This document shows positions 45,374-56,076 of a DNA stretch of 64,000 nucleotides, in pieces. The stretch's first letter is position 1, and every line of letters starts with the position of its first letter. The DNA comes from Immersiella caudata. Its lineage: Eukaryota; Ascomycota; Sordariomycetes; Sordariales; Lasiosphaeriaceae. The stretch spans positions 4,960,001 to 5,024,000 of the forward strand of contig JAULSU010000004.1 of NCBI GenBank assembly GCA_030512335.1, given 5' to 3'. Under the pieces are notes generated by a model. The model was given only the letters and a program-made list of their open reading frames with translations, was not told the origin of the DNA and did not search any database. The position numbers and the translations under genes were made by a program.

Positions 45374-45857
45374 TTTTTTTTGGTCGTGGCTCAGGATGGA
45401 GACGGTGATGAAGAGACAGATTGAAGTGCGGTGAGCTGACACAAAGCAACCTGAGACAAGGTCCAGCCAATTAGGCTGGGCAGCTTAGGTAAGGATGCAT
45501 TGCTTGCCATATGTATTTCCGCACTGCGTGCTCTCCACCAGTGCATGCACGACCAGCAAGTCCCCTCCTTGGATACCGGAGTTTGGCCTATACTTTTGTG
45601 CAAGTTGCTATCTTATTGACAGCAGCGTGCATCATGTGCGCATAAATGCAGTCACCACTCACCCCAGCTCAGGGCTACAGACGAAAAAGGACGAAAAAAA
45701 GGGGGATTATCTATGTCCACCTAGAATTCACCGCGAATAACTATGCTGTTGTGCCCCTTCAACCCCTGGACTCGACTCTCGCCATCTTCCTCGATCCCAG
45801 CCTTGATCTGATCTTCTGTCGAACCACCTCAAAAAGAACCTCGCGTTAGCCAAAGTC
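45374..45857. promoter_or_regulatory. Divergent promoter region (F-box 3 / hydrophobin A)
   Basis: 484 bp between opposed starts. No clear TATA box by eye. Confidence 0.4.
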
Positions 45858-46294
45858 ATGAAGATAACCGCAGCCGCTACCCTTTTCCTCCTCGGCTATG
45901 CCGTCGCCGACTTGTGTCCCTCGGGCCTTGGTATCCTCCAGAGGTACATGACCTGTTGCGCAGCCTCGATTCCTGGCGTTGTCGCCCCTGACTGCGAACC
46001 AAGTTCGTCTCCCTCGCCGGCCCTACCCAAGATCGCAACAGCCAGGGACGGCGCTGACAATTCGTTGTATGATATAGTCACCCTGAGCCCGACCGCTACC
46101 TTTGCCGAATGGCGAACCGCGTGCCAGGTGGACAATCGTTGGCCTTATTGCTGCTACGTGCCTGTGGTGAGCCTTCGGCTTCATTCCATGCTGTGCTGTT
46201 TCCAACGGACATGGGGCTTGATGGACCTTTGGCTAACCTCTGCGTGTCATAGCCTGGTCTTGGGCTCGGTTGCGAGAGGATCAACTCTGCTTGA
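45858..46294 (+). CDS. Class II hydrophobin A (very small)
   Basis: Exons 45858-46002, 46078-46166 and 46253-46294; 91 residues. A signal peptide (MKITAAATLFLLGYAVA) is followed almost at once by the cysteine core: LC, x12, CC, x11, C, x17, C, x8, CC, x10, C, then six residues. This is the eight-cysteine class II hydrophobin pattern, with x11, x8 and x10 canonical, x12 instead of 9-10 at the first interval and x17 instead of 16 at the fourth. Intron 1 is phase 1 just after Cys4; intron 2 is phase 0 after the second CC pair. Hydrophobins are secreted and self-assemble into amphipathic films on hyphae and spores. Exons 1 and 2 have exactly the same lengths as in hydrophobin B, so they are paralogues. 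Confidence 0.85.
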
Positions 46295-46937
46295 TCATAT
46301 TTGGGTCTTCTTGTTTTCGGATGGAAGCAAGAGAAAGTGGCTTATAGTTATCAGAGGTACTTGTTAAGGGAACGTCAGAATGGACAGATCCACCTTTTCA
46401 CCGCACCGCCCGGCATCAATTTTGTCTCAGTAAGCTTGATAATGGATACATGACAGGTGAAACCCTGCTAAAATTACACATGGTAAATCCAGAAGGATTC
46501 TGGAAAACAGTTGTGTCAGCTGTCTCAGCAAGCCCAGACCCTTCGTTGAGGATATACCCTCGGCACGCGGATTCTTGTCGCCGACACCTGCTCTTCTACG
46601 CTGCCGTTATCTTAAAGACATGCAGATTTACGCATCATTGGGCCGAATGATCCACCGTACTATATTGCAGACCGATACAGGCTCGTAACTGACAGGCTTA
46701 TTGCCTACCAAGTCGTGGAAGGTGAGGGTGAGGGTCGAGGGAGACAACGGGTCGTATTAGGCTTGGAGGATGCGGGTTCGGGTGGGAGTGAAGGTGACGG
46801 TGGTTGGCTATATTAAGTTAGCATCCTACCCAATTGTCTTGGGGGGGAGGCAAGTGAATCTTGACAGGTTTGGTGCTATATACCCATCGTCATCCGCCGT
46901 GCCGCCGTTCCGGAGAAGATGGTCACAGCGATGTAGC

Positions 46938-47291
46938 TCAAAGCTGAAGGGAGATTATCTGACAGCCTTTAGAAGGAGGGATAACGTCGCACCCGAGCTG
47001 ATGGGAATGCTGTGTTGATTCGAGGATGTTACTAGTGACGGAGTGGAAGAAGGTCGCCCAGCTTCTAGGCCCGTGCGCACATGGTCCGCAGCTATGGCCG
47101 TCTGTCTTGTCTAGGAACGCCTTGATCATGTCATCAACGCATGTGTCTGTGATGGGCGCGATTTGGCGCCTGGTACGGCATGTGATGGAGAAAAGGGGGT
47201 TATTAATGTCGCTGAAAGGGAGCGAGTAATACCCTGTGTTTTCGACCAGAGTCTGGAGAAGTTGGTGCAGGGCGGTATCGGTAGCCGACAT
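46938..47291 (-). CDS. Small hypothetical protein, doubtful
   Basis: ATG-initiated frame of 117 residues (MSATDTALHQLLQTLVEN). The composition is protein-like with Cys residues at ITCRTRR, DTCVDD and SCGPCAHGP, and no membrane segment. There is no recognised family or conserved start context. It may be a fragment of an old gene. Confidence 0.3.
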   Translation of the reverse strand: MSATDTALHQLLQTLVENTGYYSLPFSDINNPLFSITCRTRRQIAPITDTCVDDMIKAFLDKTDGHSCGPCAHGPRSWATFFHSVTSNILESTQHSHQLGCDVIPPSKGCQIISLQL

Positions 47292-47554
47292 GTTGGCAAT
47301 TTGTCGTTGTGTGAAGCAGCAAAAACAATCGCGTCAGAAACGAAACGTCGGTGGCATGTCGCGCGCAAAACCAGATAGCATGGACCACATTGATCCCGGG
47401 GCTTCTGACTAGCCATGAAATTGGCAACTTCATCTTGGTCTCTTTCACGACTGTTTGAGCACTGGGCACTGTGAAGGCCTATAGAAGTCTAGACCTCTTC
47501 TACTGACCCGTCACCAGGCATACCACATGCGCGTCGTGCAGCACACGACACCCT

Positions 47555-47865
47555 CATCGCTCACCGACAATCTGCAGACATCACCCTGATTCAGATCGGC
47601 TTCCTCGAAGGGCTCAACTACCCCTTCGTCACCGCTCAACCAAAAACCTGCCGCGCAGATTATCGATCTCGTCCCAAAAGCCCTCGCTTACGCCGACGGC
47701 GACAATCCCGCCCGCTTTCAAGTGAAGAAGCTGGTACTCATGAATATAGAAGAGTCTTTGGGGTATATAACGACACTCGCTATTGCCAGTGTTCCAAGCA
47801 AGTTGGTCGAGGCTATCCGGATAGATGCAAAGATACCGGGGTCTCCTTTTTACAACAATCCTGGT
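47555..47865 (+). pseudogene. Frameshifted relic of a fungal cell-surface/adhesin-like gene
   Basis: In one frame the sequence reads ITLIQIGFLEGLNYPFVTAQ and in the next frame AAQIIDLVPKAL ... SLGYITTLAIASVPSKLV ... SPFYNNP. Together these match, as I remember it, the layout YPFV...AQIF..LP......YITTLA..IPS.......LY.NP found in Ser/Thr-rich membrane-anchored fungal proteins. One frame change near 47640 separates the halves, and no signal peptide or downstream anchor is found. It is therefore a decayed fragment, not an active gene. Confidence 0.45.
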
Positions 47866-48538
47866 GAGTTGGTCCGCAACTCTACAAAGGTTGATCGACC
47901 CGACTGCTGATATCTCGCATCAGGGGAGTTAGCTCTGGAGTTGAGGTTCTTGGGGTTGGTGATAGCTGGGGGGTGGGTCGGTTCAGGGGGGTTGTCGCCA
48001 TGTTGCGGCCAGTTGTAATTGCAGGATGTTTCTATTTCGAATCGCACCTCTCATCAGTCACTTCTGATGGCATCGCTCCCAAATTGCAGTGTCACCCTTG
48101 CCCTTGGGAGGTGTTTCTCCGCGAGGCAACATTCCGATGTTCTTTTTGCTGACCGTGGTTGCCGGCGGCAAAGGGCTTCGACCAATTCGGGGAAGCGGAA
48201 CAACCGCGCACAGTACAAGCTGTAGCGCCTCGCCTTAGCTTCACCTACGAGCCGCGCTGCATGTCGACAGTGCACACCAGCGGTCTGCGGTTGGCATCCC
48301 TTGCGCTGCATGCCGAGATTTCATGACAACTTCAACTTGAAGACTCGACAATGCCCGATGGTTTTCGGGCCCCGAGTGCGGAGGAGCGTCCGCAGCCCGT
48401 TGTAAGTGGTATATGGCCTCTCCTCTCCGTTCGCCTCCATCACTCCGATCTGGGTTCCAAGAGACTTGAGCCATCAACTTGAGCCATCAACTTGACCCAT
48501 CCGTCACTGACTAGCTACTTTGCCTTCAAGTCCCCACA

Positions 48539-48977
48539 ATGAAGGTCACCACTGCCACTCTCCTCTTCCTGGCTGGCACTGCCGTCGCTGACCTCTGCCC
48601 CCTCGCAGCTACCCTCATCGCGAGGCAGACGTCCTGCTGCACGGCATCGGCCGCTGGTACCATCACCGGTGACTGCCGATTTGGTAGGTCTCAGTTTCTC
48701 AAAATGGGACGGACACCAACCTTGACCCGTCCCCAGTCTCCATGAGCCAGAGCGCAACCCTCGCCCAGTGGCGCCAAGAGTGCCAGATCAACGACGCGTG
48801 GACCTATTGTTGCATTACTATCTTGGCATGTCATCTCTCTTCCCTTGCTTGTATATTAGGTGTTCAGTTATCCGCTGGTCATGCTGACTCGAATGCGAAC
48901 GCTTGCAGAATGGCCTTGGTATCGGCTGCGAGAGGATCAGTACGGTTGTTCCACGCGCCACTCGACGGTTGGAGTGA
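48539..48977 (+). CDS. Class II hydrophobin B with predicted GC-AG intron
   Basis: Exons 48539-48683, 48737-48825 and 48909-48977; 100 residues. The signal peptide is MKVTTATLLFLAGTAVA. The cysteine core is LC, x12, CC, x11, C, x17, C, x8, CC, x10, C, the same spacing as hydrophobin A, with a longer tail ending RATRRLE. To keep phase and the final Cys, intron 2 must begin with GC (TTG|GCATGT) rather than GT. The nearest GT three bases on shifts the frame and loses Cys8. The proteins should be secreted and assemble at hydrophobic interfaces. Exons 1 and 2 match hydrophobin A in length (145 and 89 nt). Confidence 0.82.
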
Positions 48978-49296
48978 TGGGTTGGGGTCAAAAATCTTCA
49001 GTGGTAGCGTTCGCAGGGGGAAAAGGGGGGAAAGGGGTAAAGGTGGGGCCATCAAGTGCACGTTGAGGGAGGGAGCATTCACTGTGTTCCATGCCTTGCG
49101 AACAACAGGTAGAATGTCTCTTGTTGCCTATTTAAATCACTGTGCCGTGCACAATATCACCCATCATACTTTCCAAGAGTTGAGTTTCCGTTGCGCCCCC
49201 CTCCAGTTCGCCCCAACTTGGGACATCCCTGTCACGCGTCGGACTTGCACCCTCGTTCCGTTTTTGCACACCGACCACACAACAACTTTCCCACCA
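48978..49296. other. Intergenic region
   Basis: Three-prime flank of hydrophobin B up to the tRNA. It includes a G-rich/A-rich run near 49016-49040 and no supported gene. Confidence 0.5.
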
Positions 49297-49407
49297 GGCA
49301 ACTTGGCCGAGCTGGTTAAGGCGTTAGACTCAAGAACATCTTCTTGCCCTCCAATGGGGTCCATTCTAATCACGAAAGTGGCGTGAGTTCGAATCTCACA
49401 GTTGTCA
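49297..49407 (+). tRNA. tRNA-Leu (CAA) with an intron of about 29 nt
   Basis: Acceptor arms GGCAACT and AGTTGTC pair with one G-U, followed by discriminator A. The D arm includes TGGCCGAGCTGG (A box). The anticodon stem TTAGA/TCTAA encloses CTCAAG then about 29 extra nt, giving anticodon CAA. A long variable arm (leucine type) precedes the T arm GTGAG-TTCGAAT-CTCAC (B box). Confidence 0.88.
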
Positions 49408-49980
49408 AGTCCATCCTTTTTGCTCGGGAATGCTGTGTCTCTCTACCTTTTGCTGGAGTCTCCAAAATGTTGTGCCCACACCCCCTTTTCAGCAAGATAA
49501 TAGAGCATTCGGATAGTGAGGCAGAGGCGCGGGGCCAAGACCAAACACAACGCTGACGCCACCGCGAGAAAGAATAAGGTTTGGCCAATCGGGGCTCAGT
49601 TGGATGTGTTGTTCCACTACCCTGTTCCTAAACCCCCTCCGAGAAGGTGTCCGTGGATCTCTTGCCATTGGTATAGTTTCTGAAAGACACCCGAATCGAT
49701 GTTGTGATTCTCGTTGGTTGCTGCACCGGCCGTCCTTATTGGCTCGATGTTTGACCAACGCCGGATGATTTTGCGATTTCGTGGATCGCAGCCTTCGAGT
49801 TCAACACCAGCTGAGCTTTTCTGAGATGATGAAAAGGCATGACCTTCACGTTATGAATGGCAGCCAGATGTGTATATAAGGTGCCGTTTGTCTGCTGCTT
49901 TCAGTCAACACCATTTCCCTCCCCACCGCGAGACCCTGCTCAGTTTCAACCCACTCGTTGCTCAACTCGAACAAGTCACC
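49408..49980. promoter_or_regulatory. Upstream region of hydrophobin C with TATA box
   Basis: A TATATAAG lies at about 49873-49880, roughly 100 bp before the hydrophobin C start, a typical distance for a strongly regulated secreted-protein gene. The rest has no supported gene. Confidence 0.55.
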
Positions 49981-50430
49981 ATGAAACCCACTTCATTCGC
50001 CCTTCTCCTTTTCGCCGGCACCTCAATTGCCGAGCTGTGCCCGGGGGGGTTTGGCAATCCGCTATGTTGCATAGCGTCCTTCGAATATCTCAGTGCGAGC
50101 AATTGCGAAGGTACGACTTGCATTGACTTCTCAGGGTGCTTGGCCTAGGTACCTAATTAATAATGGCCTTGCTAATCGGCGTCGCGCCAACCTACATAGT
50201 CTACACCGGTAATGCTGCAAACGTGGAGGACTGGTACGATGATTGTCCGATCGACAAATCACCCTACTGTTGCGTGATCCCTTACCCGTTCCCTATTGTA
50301 AGTAGGTAGCCACGTTGCTGGCACGCGTCCCGTTGAAAGACTTTATACATTTGATGGAGGTAGCTGATGCACTTGCTTTCCTATGTTATAGATCGAAGTT
50401 GGTGTCTTTTGCATCGATGCCTACAACTAG
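49981..50430 (+). CDS. Class II hydrophobin C
   Basis: Exons 49981-50110, 50200-50297 and 50392-50430; 88 residues. The signal peptide is MKPTSFALLLFAGTSIA, followed by LCPGGFGNPLCC. Cysteine spacing is C, x8, CC, x11, C, x16, C, x7, CC, x14, C, then five residues. The third and fourth intervals are canonical for class II; the last is four residues longer than in A and B, all of it at the end of exon 2. Introns lie in the same two places and phases as in A and B, so all three derive from one ancestor. PGGFGNPLCC is the most typical class II start of the three. Confidence 0.85.
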
Positions 50431-51180
50431 TACCAGTAGCTCAGTACGTAGCAGCGGTCAAGATTCTCGACCTGCGTTGGCTGACATTGGTGGGCGCCAA
50501 GAGGAATCGACAACGCATCAAGAAGGGAGTGGGATGTGGGCTGCGGTTAAGATGAGCGAAATAAAGTAGATTTACCTAGCTTGAATAAGAACTTTTGTCT
50601 GTCTTCATACGCATAACCCACGTGGCCCCTGACGACGAGCATCCCAAAACCTTGGAAGTAATACAGCCGCTAGCGAGTTGCTCGTGTTTTACTGAGCGCG
50701 GACGACAACAGGCTGGCCCAAGATTTCATGAACTGGCGTCCTATTCACGTTCAGGCGTCAGCTCCGCCACTGCTCCAATTGTGTGTCCAGCCTTTTTTTT
50801 TTTTTGGCATGCTGGCGCGCTTGCCATGCCCACACCCCTTTGCTGCGACGAACCTGAACGCCACGGCGGGGAACACGTGAGGGCTTGCCAACAGAGTCTT
50901 AGTTAATTCGGTGTGTTCCCCGTGCTGTCTCCGAAGAGGCGTTTATTAGGCGCCTGGTATTGGCTTCGTGGTACCCACCCCCTGAACCACAAATCCGACA
51001 AGCATCGGAGCCAATTCTTTTGACTGTCTTAGCTCGTCACCAAGTCAAGAGACACAACAAATTCCCGGGAAAGTAGGCAGACACCAGTATACCTAAAATA
51101 GGACTATTTGCCCACCTCATCTTCACCCTTCCCAGCTCAACTCAACTCAACTCTCAGTCTCACTCCAGCGATTCATCAAC
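50431..51180. other. Intergenic region
   Basis: Downstream of hydrophobin C. A T-run lies near 50791-50804. No supported gene. Confidence 0.5.
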
Positions 51181-51511
51181 ATGAAGCCAACTGCTCAAAC
51201 ACTGCCGCATGGAAGTGCGCCAGCGGCAAGCTATCCGGCCCTCTCGGCGGTTTCGACAGACATCTGCACTGTTGTGGGGACCCCCTTTTAGCCATCCCCC
51301 GGCCCCGTTTCCCGACCAACTGCCAACCAGGTAAGACCACCAATGCTCCCAATCTGTGCCGCGCTGAGCTACCCACCTACCTACCCAATCTCAATTCCAC
51401 CCAGCCATATGAAGACTGGTAGGCTGTATGCTCAGAGACGGGCCAGAATGCTGGTCTGACCCTGCTGCCCTACTGTTGTCCTGAGAGTACACCTACCAGT
51501 CCACTACTGCT
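51181..51511 (+). pseudogene. Decayed fourth hydrophobin copy
   Basis: It begins ATGAAGCCAACTGC, like the paralogues (MKPT). The body GPLGGFDRHLHCC then an NCQP end lies in a different frame from that start. GTAAGACC follows at the expected phase-1 intron position. The next segment reads YEDW-stop-AVC ... LPYCC, the counterpart of the W-x-x-C ... YCC of exon 2, with a TAG inside it. One frameshift plus one nonsense codon make it a pseudogene. It lies about 750 bp downstream of hydrophobin C on the same strand. Confidence 0.65.
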
Positions 51512-52924
51512 GGATATGCTTTGCATCTTCAACCGCGGACCGTGATGCCGCACACCAACTCTCAGAGCATCCATACCTAGGTAGCTAGGTAGACAACTCG
51601 CAGCTCCTTCAACCCCCCCCCCCCAACAGCACCCTGCTCCCTAAGAACAAACCTTCCCAAGAGAAATGAAACCTTTCCCATCCCAAGCGAAAAGTACCAT
51701 GACCCTCACAAGCCCCATCCATTACCCCTCTCCGCCTTCCCCCTTCTCTATCTCCCTCACACAAAATACATAACCCGCAAACCCCCATCCCCGGAACCTG
51801 CTTCCAACTCACATACTCCCCCAACCCCACCACCTAAAACCCCTCCACCATTCACGCACCCTTACACAGCTCAGGCGTCGTCAAATACCCCCCATACGTC
51901 GCCGCCCACGTCCCCTTCCCGCCTCCTCACGGCACCTCCATCCTCCCCAGCTGCGCATCCCGTTTATTATTGCTCATTGACGGACAAGCATCCACCGGCG
52001 CGGCCCTCTGAGACGGAAGGGGTAGTGAATTCGAGCCAGCAGTTTTTTTTCCCGGGGAAGGTGCGGGTAAGTGAAGGTTAGGAGGGTGGTTAGGTCGTGG
52101 CCGTTGTTGTTAAGGGCTTTAGAGGCTTAGCAGAGGTCCGGGGGGAGGAGGAGGATTAGGTAGAGGTTGGTTGTGAGCATCGAGTTGGGTTGGTAGATTT
52201 GTTGGTATGGCTGCTTGTTTGGAGTATTGTTGGTATTGGGATAGGAATAGAGAAAATTCAGGGGTACCTGGAGGGAAGGCCAAGAAATTGTAAATTGACT
52301 TGAAGCATCACATGAGGCGACAAAAATATGAAAATATGTCGTTCTCAGCATCTGATGCTCTGGGATGCCCCAATCTTGGCTAACGAATGGATACTACCAT
52401 TGGCGGAATGCGATTGGGCGGCGCGGGTCGGCTTGGGCTGAGCACGGCACATCGTGAGCGTCAGGTGCTGGATTGCCGTCATCGGCTTGCAGTTATTTCG
52501 GGTTTCGCCACGCCACTAGGTGTGTCAAAAAAAGAAAGAAAGCAAGAACGTGGAAAAGGCGCTTCATTTCTGCTGCATGGTGTGGACTGGGACAGCCAGG
52601 ATTGGGAGGGAAACTCTGAAGCAAGGTGGTTTGCGGTTTCGTGACGCTGCACAAGGTGCAGCGTCTAGTGGGAAAGGCGAGTAAAACACCCACCAAAGGA
52701 GAAAACCGCCAAATTGGAGTCGCTGTTCTTTTCGGGGACACAGCTTGTGTTACTGCACTGGAATGCGGGTGGAGCCTGCCAACCGACTCCTTCCCTGCTC
52801 TTGCCAGGTGCGCATCCGTCGATCCACGATCCACCCCCATACCGTAAAGCTCCACAGTTCACCTCGTGACATTGGAGAACTTCAGACACCTAAAACCTTC
52901 CGCATATCAATAACGACAACAGCT
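51512..52924. other. Intergenic region, no supported gene
   Basis: Upstream region of the NTF2-like gene. It contains a C-run near 51615-51625. Frames here have no family support. Confidence 0.55.
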
Positions 52925-54271
52925 ATGGCTTCCGACGCTGGTGTGGTCCCCTCACTGCCAAATGCAGCCCCTCTCCAAGTGACACCAAAGATCACCATCC
53001 AACCCCCGCTTTCGCGGCGGGGCACCGGACCTGGTCTCGTCCTCATTGTTTCGTCAGACCTCAATCTGAGCAGTCACGAAAAGACTTTGGATCCCCCGCC
53101 TCTGCAGAAATGGGCCGAGGAGAGCTACGCCGTTGCCCAGATTGCTATTGGCCGTGATGCGTCCGGCTTGTCGGGGCAGATTGGAGTAGCGCTTGCCGAG
53201 TTGCAGAAGCTCCCGGAATGCGAGGGCGCTGACAAGGTTGGGGCCATCGGTACGTAACCCCTGAATGGCTATTATGAACGAAGCCCACGATTCAGTTATC
53301 ACACCCAAGGTCGACGACACGCTGTTGGCGGCGGTCTCCAGCAGCAAGATCGCCGCCGTTATCTTCTACGGTTGCGCGCCCGATACTGCTCCGTCGCTCC
53401 CGGCCTTAGCTCACTTGCCCGGGGGATGCGCGGCCGGTTCGCCGGTGAAGAAGCATGTTTACAATGGCGCGGATACCTTCTTTGTCATTCCTGCTCATGA
53501 GCATTACCGCGCTAGTTCTGCGGCTGTTGGTCTGTTCCCCGCCACCCTCCAGAAAAGGGGCCATGTTGCTGATATCTAGCAGGCCACACACGCACGCTCA
53601 CTTTCCTCAAGCCCCTGATTGGCGGCCCGTACTTCGACCTTGAGGAGATCTGGGAAGAGCACACGCGCTTGGAGTTCGCCGACCGCAGCGTGGAACGCAC
53701 CATGGCTACCATGGTGCAGGAGCCCTACGTGAACCATGTACCAACACTGACTGGAGGCATTGGCCGCGAGAAACTGACAAATTTCTACGGCAACCACTTC
53801 ATCTTCAGCAATCCGGATGATGCAGCGTTGGAGTTGGTCAGCCGCACCGTGGGCATTGATCGTATTGTGGATGAGTTTCTGTTCAACTGCACCCATGATA
53901 GGGTCATTGATTGGTTGTACGTCCTTCTCGCCCCTGATCTCATAAACATCAAACTGATAGCTACCTACAGACTCCCCGGTGTCCCGCCCACAGGCAAGAA
54001 GCTTTCGGTCCCGATGACGTCTATCGTCAACATCCGCGGTGACAGGCTGTTCCACGAGCACATCTCCTGGGACCAAGGAACGGCACTCCGTCAGTTGGGC
54101 TTGCTTCCCGAGTATCTACCGTTTCCATACCCCGTTGAGGGCGCAGAGGGAAAGAAGCTTGAGTATCGTGTGCCAGTTGCTGGCCACGATACGGCTAAGA
54201 AGCTGGTGAACGAGAATGCCGTTGAGTCCAATGGTATGATCAAGTTCAGCGTGAGGGAGTGCGATCAGTGA
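52925..54271 (+). CDS. NTF2-like/SnoaL domain protein with dienelactone hydrolase-like N terminus
   Basis: Four exons: 52925-53249, 53296-53529, 53583-53916 and 53971-54271; 397 residues. Introns are 46-54 nt; the second has a weak GTCTGT donor, but phase and the continuity AAVG-HTRTLTFLKPL support it. The N-terminal half (GLVLIVSSDLN ... KIAAVIFYGCAPD) resembles an alpha/beta-hydrolase/dienelactone-hydrolase-like fold without an obvious catalytic triad. The C-terminal half has TMVQEPYVNHVPTLTGGIGR, NHFIFSNPDDA and RGDRLFHEHISWDQ, a SnoaL/NTF2-like module known in fungi with this order. The role is unknown, possibly small-molecule binding or turnover. No signal peptide. Confidence 0.8.
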
Positions 54272-55522
54272 GGACTTAGGTTGATCGTTGCGGCGAGAAC
54301 ATCAACGGGAGTCATGAAGATGATGAGGGTATAAGGGCGTCATCAACCGGTGGGAGGCCTCGCTCTCTCCAGGATAGATATAGTAGTCAGTCCTATGCGA
54401 ACAGAAACCACTTCGGCATCGAATCCGGGTTGACGACCCTTCCGTTCAAAGGCGCTTCGACGTCCGGCCCATTGTATTTGCGTCCTGGCGTGAATGACGT
54501 GCTCGGATTGGCCAGGGGTATTCCTTTCATTCTGGGCTCGTTCTCCTTCACGCACACAATGCAATGATTCTCAACCACGCCGTTCGAACATAGCCGCATC
54601 ACTGGATCATCTTGCCCTTGATTTGCTAGGTACGATGAAAGTCTGAGCGACTTGGTCGTGCTTTGCTAGGTCTCTCATCGGGTAAGCTTCAGGGAACACC
54701 CCCACTCTTGGTATTATTACTGATGCAGAGTTTTAGTTGGTGCTGACGCTACAGCACAATAGCAGGTCCCCCGCAGGATTCCAGTTCTCGGGTTTCCCAA
54801 AATGGAAAGGCGCTGTGTGATATGCCGCCACGGGCCGAACCATCCTGTTGCGCGCCATCCTGGGATTCGGGAACAGTACGATGATGTGATGCGATAATGA
54901 GGATAGATCCCCGTAATACAGAGTTTTTGGAAAAAATTGGTGATTTACAATGGTAGTGATGCCAGCTGAGTTGTGCGTCCGTACTAACAGGTCAGTTCTC
55001 AGGGGCAAAGAGGGCGAGATCTCCTTGTACCCTTACATTGCCATACGCACTCGGAAACCTATAAGACGAGCACAGAATACGATGTCGGCTGTCTCCCCAT
55101 GCGCCGACAGCTCCATCAGGTTCAATAACTAAAGCTGGAAACTCTTCAGCCGGACTCACCTCAACACGAAGTTTGTGGGTCACCTCTTCAGTTCCAACTC
55201 AGTGACGAAAGCGGGAAGAAGGTTAAGATAGATGCTTTTAAACCACTGCAAGGACATTTTCGAAGACCCAAATAGGCAACAGATTGACGAAAAAGACTCT
55301 GGTATCAACCCAAAACACCCGAAAACAGGCAGTGCCGCGCGCCTCAACTGTGGAAAGGAACAAAATACATCCTCCCATGTATCACACAAACCTCCCAGAT
55401 TCTGAGCTCCCAACGCCAAAGTACTGGTACCCAATCCTACCAGCCGGGAGACGAACACAATGTACCCTTTACAAGAGCCGAACCACACGCCAAAAGCGCC
55501 CCAACCCCTGTGCCGAGTCCCA
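54272..55522. other. Intergenic region, no supported gene
   Basis: 1.25 kb between convergent genes. Several short frames exist with no coherent splice structure. Confidence 0.5.
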
Positions 55523-56076
55523 TTACCACTGACCAGTCAAAGCCTCAGCCTGCCGCGAAGCCAAGTCGTCCTCATCAACCGATACTTCCACCGACACAGT
55601 GTCAAGTCCCTCCACGTCGCTGGCTCCCTCTGAGTCGCTTGGCCAGTCGCCGCCGTAGTACGGAGGAGTCGGGCCTTCCCAATCCGGTCCTGCAGCAGAA
55701 CAGACCGGTTAGCATCGTCAGCAAATTCCAGAAGACCGTGGTAGCGGACACAATAGGAAACAAATCACGACGAATTCCAACGTCCCCGTTCTGCACCATG
55801 GGTTGACTCAAGTCACTCACCGTCAAACCCCAGCTGGCTAGTATACCACCCTGACCGACTTTCCCCATCCGGAACCTGACAACTCCCATCATCCAGCGTG
55901 ATCTCCGCAGAGGCGGCGCCACACTCCTGCAGCATCACCTGCATTTCAAGATCTGTCGGCTGCTGCTGCGGCTGACCAGGGTGGCCAGGACAGGGGCAAA
56001 CCCTGTCCATGCCGGAAAAAACAAGCGGCACAATGACCTCGGGCGTCGGTGAGACAGTAGACGGGGCCGTGTCCAT
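55523..56076 (-). CDS. Small hypothetical protein
   Basis: Exons 56076-55821 and 55689-55523. The 131-nt intron (GTGAGT..GCAG) joins GFDG to PDWEGPTPP through a split Gly codon; 140 residues. Start MDTAPSTVSPTPE; an upstream extension begins only with GTG. The central part has VCPCPGHPGQ and a QECGAASAEITLDDGSC stretch; the C terminus is acidic (VSVDEDDLASRQ). No signal peptide, membrane segment or family recognised. The consistent splice structure argues that it is real. Confidence 0.5.

Larger units (their letters stand above)
46295..48538. other. Intergenic region with relics
   Basis: Between hydrophobins A and B. It holds a frameshifted adhesin-like relic (47555-47865) and a minus-strand frame (46938-47291), both listed separately. 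The rest has no supported gene. Confidence 0.5.
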
